Source: Ectobius pallidus (lineage: Eukaryota > Arthropoda > Insecta > Blattodea > Ectobiidae). From it: a stretch of 64,000 nucleotides of DNA. The translations under genes were made by a program, and so were the position numbers. The stretch lies in assembly GCA_964059195.1 (NCBI GenBank), contig CAXKWD010000005.1, forward strand, positions 90,347,882-90,411,881, in the 5' to 3' direction. Positions 57,604 through 64,000 of this stretch are shown one piece after another (position 1 is the stretch's first letter; every line of letters starts with the position of its first letter). A model generated the notes under the pieces. The model was not told the DNA's origin. It worked only from the letters and a program-made list of their open reading frames with translations, and made no database searches.

Positions 57604-57835
57604 TACAAATAAGTGAGTCGGCTTTGGTACAGCCAGTATCGTGCTGGCTTTCTGTGCCCAAGATTGAGAGTTCGATCCCGGACCAGGTCTACTACATTTA
57701 TGTATGCAGGTTGATGTTATCTTGTTCGCTCGTATCAACATTTGCTCTACGCTAAGGACCTGATCAAACTCTTCCGCGGCCGGCGGGTTATACGAGGAAC
57801 TCTGTGGACCTCTGCTGTAGACTATCAATAAATGA
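57604..57835 (+). repeat. Probable tRNA-derived SINE
   Basis: A tRNA-like head has GGCTTTGGTACAGCCAGTAT (A-box region) and a B-box GAGTTCGATCCCGGACCAGG near 57668. A GC-richer body follows with GGACCTGATCAAACTCTTCC and GCGGCCGGCGGGTTATACGA. No second copy or TSD was found. The overlapping open frames on both strands are incidental. Confidence 0.55.
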
Positions 57836-58571
57836 CTTGTTAATTTAAACGTATCTACAGTACAACATGAGACGCGCTGCTAGGCCTATAACTTCATAAA
57901 AAACGTTGTGCTAAAATTACATAAGCACTAATTCCATTTGGCAACTTTCCAAAATAGGGTTTGAAATAACGTTATAGGCTAAAAAAAGTCAGAAGTTCTT
58001 AAACCATTACCTCCTACATGGATATAATGGGCACTTTAATATTAAATGAAGCAATATTTTTTATTAAAATTATACGCTTTATCTTCTAATGTAGGTGTTT
58101 CACGCAAGAAATAGGCTTCCCAGATTACAAATAAAATTATTTAAATACCCACATCAACACAGCTGCAAACCCACACAAGAATACAGTAGGCCTACTCATG
58201 CCGAAGTTATAAAAGAAACCAGGACAAAAACCACAGGCTATAAATACCTGAATTCTAAGTCTAACGAGAGTGGTTTCGGAAGTTGAAGTCTTCGGAGATT
58301 CCATTTTATATGCTTTTGAGAAACAGAAATGTTTTTCAAATCACTACTAATTTTAATCCACGCCGAAAATGAAGAACGATCTCCTAGCAACAAAAATCTT
58401 TGATGGCGTACAAGAATTTTGTAATATCTTGGCAACATGTACATAACTTATTTTTTAAAATGTATTTCTCTATGTGGGAAAAAATTACTAAGTGCTATTG
58501 ACCGGCTTGAATCTGGAAATAACAGTTGGTTCGGTATGTTTTGAAGAATTCTCTGGCAGAATATCAATATC
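57836..58571. other. AT-rich non-coding DNA
   Basis: Two short frames show no recognisable domain. Confidence 0.45.
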
Positions 58572-58635
58572 AATTTATTTTTCATTCTCATCCCAGGAAT
58601 ATTCAGATTCCTGGGATGAGAATGAAATATAAATT
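58572..58635. repeat. Nearly perfect 29-bp hairpin with 6-nt loop
   Basis: TTCATTCTCATCCCAGGAAT (58581-58600) pairs perfectly with ATTCCTGGGATGAGAATGAA (58607-58626). Pairing extends to AATTTATT/ATATAAATT with one mismatch. The loop is ATTCAG. The 64-nt size is near that of a microRNA precursor, but near-perfect pairing also fits a recent small foldback. Confidence 0.85.
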
Positions 58636-59097
58636 CTATGTGTCAATGAAAAATAAATTTCCAATGTTTTCTCTACGTATCTTCATGACCTAAGTGGTTT
58701 GACAGAAATATCCCATACTTAATGACCATTTCATGAAGAGTTAATTATTCGCAACAACATCCAAAAGTTTAAACACATTTAATTAGGAATTATTTATTAC
58801 ATCCTTTTGTTAAATCAATTATAATTGCAATAAAATCAGGTAAACTGATGTAAATAAGTGCCAGTATGTTTATGTTTAATCAGTTATGACTGCAATTATG
58901 ATAAGCAGAATTTTTTTTAAAAATTGATTTCCAACTTAAGCTCCAGATTTATTCATTAATCAGGGCTTACGGAAGAACAAAGGTCGAGTTTTTTTTAATC
59001 AGATTAAAATCTTCCAGCATCAGCTGAACTGTACAGATTTGTGATATCTTGACAATCGCACACTCACATAAAAATACCAACAACAAAAAGTCAAATT

Positions 59098-59170
59098 GGC
59101 CGGTTTCGGGATTTGAACCTGGAACTCCAGAATATGAGGCCAAGACGTTACCATCTCGGCCACCTGGGTC
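59098..59170 (-). repeat. tRNA-like sequence or SINE head
   Basis: On the minus strand GGTGGCCGAGATGGTAACGT (A-box region) and CCAGGTTCAAATCCCG (B-box) are spaced as in a tRNA. The ends GACCC/GGCC pair poorly, so a tRNA-derived repeat is more likely than a tRNA gene. It sits inside element X copy 2; copy 1 has no counterpart. Confidence 0.5.
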
Positions 59171-59334
59171 AGTTTAACGGTCTAGTTGGATAAGCGCATG
59201 TAGAACAATCGTTTTTTTGTTATAGCTAACTGTATTTTAATTTCCAAAGCCTTATAATATCACAGTAAAACAATAGGCTATGTTGTCAAGATAACTGATT
59301 TGCTTATTTTTTAATAAATTCTTTAGAATACGTA

Positions 59335-60075
59335 AATTACCATAAAATAGGCACTAAATTGAGCATTACTCCGAAACAGGTCAACCAATTTTGTCCAATA
59401 TCAATAGACTTCTTCCCATGGACATTATAAATGTGTATACCAAGTTTCATAAAAATCCGGTAAAGCGTATTTGAGTTACCGCGTCTTTAAAATAGACACT
59501 AAATTGGGTTTTACTCCGGTACCGGTCAACCGATTTGGTCCAATATCAGTAGACGACTTCCCATGTACATTATAAATTGGTATACAAAGTTTCAGGAATA
59601 TCCAGTAAAGCATATATGAGTTATCGCGACTTCTTACATATTAACATAAAAGGCACTAAATTGTGCATTATTCCGGTACTGGCCAACCGATTTGGTCGAA
59701 TATCAATAGACGTCTTCCCATGGACATTATAAATGCGTATACGAAGTTTCATAAAAATCCGATAAAGCGTATTTAAGTTATTGCGCCTTTAAAATAGACA
59801 CTAAATTGGGCAACAGATTAGGTTCAAATTCAATAGGACGTCATAAATGCGTACGCCTATACCAATTTTCATGGTAATCCGACACAGGCTGTTTGAGTTA
59901 TGGCGCCTTTCTAATATAATCTATTAAAATAGGCACTAAATTGGGCATTACTCCGGTATCGGTGAACCGATTTGGTTCAATATCAATAGGGTTCTTCCCA
60001 TGGACATTATAAATGTGTTTTCCAAGTTTCATGAAAATCCTAAAAAGCGTATTTGAGTTATGGTGCGTACAGACA
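59335..60075 (+). repeat. About five tandem units of roughly 145 bp
   Basis: Each unit runs through GCACTAAATTG, TACTCCGGTACCGGTCAACC, CAATATCAATAGAC, CTTCCCATGGACATTATAAA, CAAGTTTCATAAAAATCCGG and GCGTATTTGAGTTA. Units start near 59335, 59488, 59648, 59797 (shortened) and 59930. They are internal to element X; copy 1 has a single unit. Confidence 0.85.
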
Positions 60076-60150
60076 CACGGACAGACAGACGGACAGATAT
60101 TTTTTCGTCCCCCACACAATCTCATAAAGTAACATACTGGCACTTAATAA

Positions 60151-61203
60151 CAAATGAACAGACGAACACCAATATTTCGAGGCCTACTGGTAATCCCGAT
60201 AGAAGAAGTTAGGCCTACTTGCCTTCACCACTTTACTTGATACTGTATCGAAATAATTATCATAACAAGATACATTCATCAAGAGTTTTATGGTGGTTTT
60301 TGTCTCACAATTACGTTTCTACTGCCATTCGTTGTCAAATCAATTGTTTTTTTGTTTTTTCATAAACAAAACAAATTGCCCAAGAGAAAGTATAGCCTAG
60401 TAACACAGTATAAGCACTTATACTGTGCTAGTAATGTTTTTAGAAAATCTAGAAAAGCTAGAAAAGCCCGATCGATGCCAGTTGAGGGCAAAATTAGTTG
60501 AAACAAGTCCGGCTACAAAGATAACAATTACTTGCCGCAAAACATGGCGCTCAGCACGAGAAATCAAGAAGGCAGTGCCCGGCATCATTCTCGAACTCCG
60601 GAAGAACGTGTGGCGCATTAAAAATCGAATTAGGCCACGGTTATTTCTTCGTGATGTTTCTCGGGTAAGGCTAAAAAACGTACAAAGTACATCTTCATCC
60701 GTATGAAGGACGGGTAAGCAGCTGGGAAAATGTGGAGTACTAGGATAACTAAGAAATTTCGAAATCAAATGTCTCGTCGAAAATGATCAATGAAAACAAT
60801 TCCATATATTTGACATCATGCTGTCTTCACAGCATGACAATACTTAATACTTGTCTTTCTTGTAGCTGTCAAGGATTCAGCGATAGGTAACTAATTACAT
60901 ATCAAAATTCATTATATTCATTGCCTGTTTATGTACTTGTGTCCAATATGAAGCATTTTAACAATAGCCTAACTGATTTACTTGAATAAATCTGAAATAA
61001 CGAATCAAAATAAATTGAAGACTCTGTAAAGGGTTAAACAAGTAGAGTTGGGCTTGTGGCCTAATTCCCTGCATAACTTATAGAGTTACGAGGAGGAGAG
61101 GTAGGCCTATATCATGCTTTTATTCTGTAAATACACAAAGAATCATTTGGGACTTTGATTATCACAATGACTGTTGCGAAACGTGAAGTAATCATCACTC
61201 TAA
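60151..61203. other. Non-coding DNA with an unexplained dual-strand open region
   Basis: At 60404-60427 CACAGTATAAG-CA-CTTATACTGTG is an 11-bp palindrome. From there to 60768 both strands are open (93 codons plus, 116 codons minus), and the stretch is less AT-rich than its flanks. Neither product shows a recognised domain. A decayed repeat is the likeliest explanation. Confidence 0.3.
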
Positions 61204-63567
61204 GCATATTATTGTAGTGGATCTCATATTACATTATACAACTTCCAACATGCAAATTTTGATAAGTTTTATTCATTACTTCGGGAAGTAGATTGGAGTT
61301 ATCTTGATTCTTTCAATAATCCGAATGTAATGCTCTCTAGTTTTTATGATCGATTAAACACTATTATTGAAGCGTCGGTGCCTCAAAAAGTTATAAATAA
61401 CAATTCAAAATATCCTATTTGGTTTACCAAGGAGATAATTCGAACTCTGAAACAAAAGGAATATTTTAGGAAAAGAAAAAACTATTCCTCATATTATATG
61501 GAGAAATTTAAAGAACTTCGGAAACTAGCTAAAACGCTTGTAAAAAAGACGTACAATGAATACATGTTTACTTGTGAACAAAATATTAAACTTAATCCGA
61601 AATATTTTTGGAATTTTGTGGAAAATAAAAGAACTGAAAATAATAGTTCTAGCATCTTTCTGTCTTCAGATGGTGCAATAATGAATAATTCAAAGTCCAT
61701 ATCTGATGAGTTTGCTACTTATTTTCAAAGTGTATATCTTCAAACGCAGTCATCTTATAAAATAGTAGATACGGTTAATATGCGCACATCACATTCCTTA
61801 TCTCTATACCCAGTAGACAGTGTGGAATATCGGAATGCTATTAACAAGCTTAAGCCAAAGAAATCAGCAGGTTATGATGGAATTCCTCCTTACGTATTAA
61901 AAGGTTGCGCAACGATATTAGAATCCCCTTTTCTATTAATCTTTAACCGAATACTTAGTTCTCAAATATTTCCAGATGTATGGAAAATCACTCAAATAAC
62001 TCCTGTATTCAAAAGTGGTGAGAAAATAAAAGTAACGAATTACAGACCTATTGCTCTAATAAGTGCGCCAGCAAAAATTTTAGAACGGATTCTGTATGAT
62101 AGAATATTTTATCATGTCAAACAATATATATCTGTTTTTCAACATGGTTTTTTCCCTCAAAGGTCGACTTTGACAAACTTAATGAACTTTATTCAAGACA
62201 TATCAGAATCTCTAGATAAGAAGTGTAGGGTTGATGTTATCTACACTGATTTTGCAAAGGCATTTGATAAGTTAGATCATGATATTCTGTTGGCTAAAAT
62301 GTCTATGTTAGGTATTAATACGATGTTTTTGAAGCTGATAGCTTCTTACTTAAAAGACCGTAAACAATATGTTGTTTTTAATCATTGTCCTTCCTTTGTT
62401 TATGATGTAAATTCTGGTGTACCACAGGGCTCTAATTTAGGGCCACTTCTTTTCCTAATCTTTATAAATGATTTACCAGATATTGTTAAAAATTCTAAAT
62501 GCTTATTGTTTGCAGATGACTTAAAAATATATAAAGAGATACGTTTATTATCAGATGAATTGGAATTACAATTAACAATAGACAAGCTTTTTGAATGGAG
62601 TATCCAAAACAATTTGGCGTTTAATGTTAGAAAATGCTATTTCATGAGTTTTCACAGATTTTCACTTCACCCGATTATTCAATACAGTATGAATTCGGAA
62701 ACGTTAACGAGAATATTTACCATTAAAGATTTAGGATTAATTATTACGCATAATTTAAATTTTAGAAAGCATATTGATAAAATAATAGATGAAGCTTATG
62801 GACAGTTAGGATTTATTTTTCGTAATTCCAAAAATATTAAAGACGAACGTGTCTTACAATTACTTTATAATAGTTTTGTACGCAGTAAGTTAGAATATGC
62901 ATCAGTTATATGGTCACCATTGTATAAAACTCATATTAATGACATAGAAAAAATTCAGAAGAGTTTTCTTCGATATATGTATTTTTAAAAATATGATAGA
63001 TCTGCTTTAATTGATAGAATTTCTTATAATACTTTATTAAATGAATTTAAATTTGTTACTTTAATTGGTAGAAGGTTGGTAGCGCAACAGTTATTCTTAT
63101 ATAAAATTATCAATGGTAAAATTGATAGTAATGAACTTTTAAAACGTATTAAATTTAATGTAGTGCAATTAAATTTAAGGAATAGGGTATTGTTATATAT
63201 TCCTGTCATTAAATCAAAAATATTAGAATGTTCATCTTTCATCCAAATGTGTAAACGATATAATTCTCTATCACTTCAAAATGCTCTTCTGGATTTTGAC
63301 TTGTCATTGAATCAGTACGTAGGACTTCTTCATAAACTGTTATATGTTCCATATGATTTGGCTTAATTTTTAGATTGTCTTGTTAAATTAATTGTAGTTA
63401 TTGTAAATCATTTATGTATTTTTTTTCTTTATCCTCGCACATTCGTTCATTTATTGTATTGTATCTTTTTATAGTGTAAAACATGTATTGGCGAAACTAC
63501 GCCAACTGTAATTGGGATTTATTCCTGTAGTTGGCACAATAAATTAAATTAAATTAAATTAAATTAA
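61204..63567 (+). mobile_element. Young 5'-truncated non-LTR retrotransposon (LINE)
   Basis: The frame is open from just after the stop at 61201-61203, continuing before the first ATG with NFQHANFDKFYSLLREVDWS, a typical linker between endonuclease and RT in LINE ORF2. The endonuclease itself is missing. The copy ends with a 3' UTR (ACGCCAACTGTAATTGGGAT, then CCTGTAGTTGGCACAATAAA, an inverted pair) and a tail of five to six AAATT units (about 63540-63570). Target duplications were not resolved because the 5' edge is unclear. Confidence 0.9.
61330..63366 (+). pseudogene. LINE ORF2 reverse transcriptase, one premature stop
   Basis: The RNA-dependent DNA polymerase part of a non-LTR retrotransposon, which would copy its own RNA at a nicked target. 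From the ATG at 61330 the blocks in order are: NYRPIALISAPAKILERILY (near residue 240), HGFFPQRSTLTNL (about 275), YTDFAKAFDKLDHD (catalytic Asp, about 306), SGVPQGSNLGPLLF (about 362), LFADDLKIY (catalytic FADD, 394-397), NVRKCYFMSF and IKDLGLIITHNLNFRKHID. At 62986-62988 a TAA interrupts YMYF|KYDRSALIDRIS. The same frame then stays open to the true stop at 63364-63366, so a single nonsense change explains the break. The domain order and C-terminus suggest a Jockey/CR1-like clade; a tree would be needed to fix it. It is the longest non-satellite open frame in the window. Confidence 0.92.
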
Positions 63568-63570
63568 ATT

Positions 63571-64000
63571 ATCCGTACTTACACTTTTAATTATGGTCGT
63601 ACATAAAATCGTATGCAACTTGCCTATAACGTTGTTAAGACACTCGTATGAAAATGTTTCATTAACATACTAAAGCCATTATAGGCTCGTTGCTTGCATA
63701 ATGTACTAATTTAATCGCAGGAAAGTGAACTCAGTAAGAAAAATGTTAAATGCATTTCGAAAAATGGAAAATGCGTTAACCAAAACCAAGTAGGCTACTC
63801 CTATTCGGAGACTTTTAAGAGCTGGCATCTGGATGTTATTGAAACTTAACAAAAATCATTATGTTGTTCTGTAGTACCAGCATGCATGTTGTATGGGCTG
63901 GATCCTATCTCTACTTGCATCGCACATCCTACATCCACATGGGAGTTCTAAAAACAATTACTGCTCAGTTCTTAATGGCTAAGCCTGGAGGTATTGACCT
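63571..64000. other. Non-coding DNA at the window end
   Basis: No gene or structured repeat was recognised. Confidence 0.45.

Larger units (their letters stand above)
58829..60150 (+). mobile_element. Unrecognised inverted-repeat element X, copy 2, internally expanded
   Basis: The left end AATAAAATCAGGTAAACTGA and the inner block AAGTGCCAGTATG match copy 1. The right end contains ATACTGGCACTTAATAACA, the complement of the left inner block. The shared interior includes CAGGGCTTACGGAAGAACAA. From about 59335 to 60075 a roughly 145-bp unit is repeated about five times; one unit is shorter. The right part ends with ACAGACAGACGGACAGATAT and TTCGTCCCCCACACAATCTC, as in copy 1 inverted. A tRNA-like sequence lies at 59098-59170. 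There is no transposase frame. Confidence 0.72.

Overview
This is an AT-rich window of animal nuclear DNA, almost certainly from an insect. The evidence is one homeobox-family exon with clean splice sites, tRNA-derived SINEs, non-LTR retrotransposons, hAT and Tc1/mariner-type elements with target-site duplications (TSDs), and no dense bacterial-style coding. The abundance of the octamer TAGGCCTA and the repeat mix bring large cockroach-like genomes to mind, but that is only an impression. Nothing in the window looks bacterial or viral.

Only one host gene segment is convincing. It is an exon at 18100-18316 (+) that encodes the first LIM domain of a LIM-homeodomain transcription factor, best matched to Lim1 (LHX1/LHX5). 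It has a splice acceptor and a strong splice donor. No other exon of that gene was found, so the window is mostly intron and flanking DNA of a regulatory gene.

The rest is repeats in various stages of decay. Region by region: 1-4.2 kb has a long foldback element, a SINE with a perfect 12-bp TSD, and a hAT-like element with an 8-bp TSD. 5.7-8.2 kb has a dispersed repeat and a local duplication. 10.6-17.6 kb has a SINE, LINE 3' ends, the C-terminal relic of a LINE reverse transcriptase and microsatellites. 18-33 kb has the Lim1 exon, a TA-flanked MITE 31 bp past its donor, a tRNA-containing palindrome, further SINEs and a second hAT family. 34-36.3 kb is a ruined LINE. 38-39 kb is a hAT element split by a mariner-like element. 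42-47.3 kb has a SINE with TSD and a hAT element carrying a tRNA-containing palindrome. 50-60 kb has two copies of an unrecognised inverted-repeat element, one with an internal tandem expansion, and between them a 3.6-kb minisatellite of about 120 30-bp units. 61.2-63.6 kb is a young LINE whose reverse transcriptase is broken by one stop codon.

The genes do not form a pathway. The main interest is in mobile-element architecture, the minisatellite, the extreme excess of TAGGCCTA, and possible Lim1 regulatory DNA.
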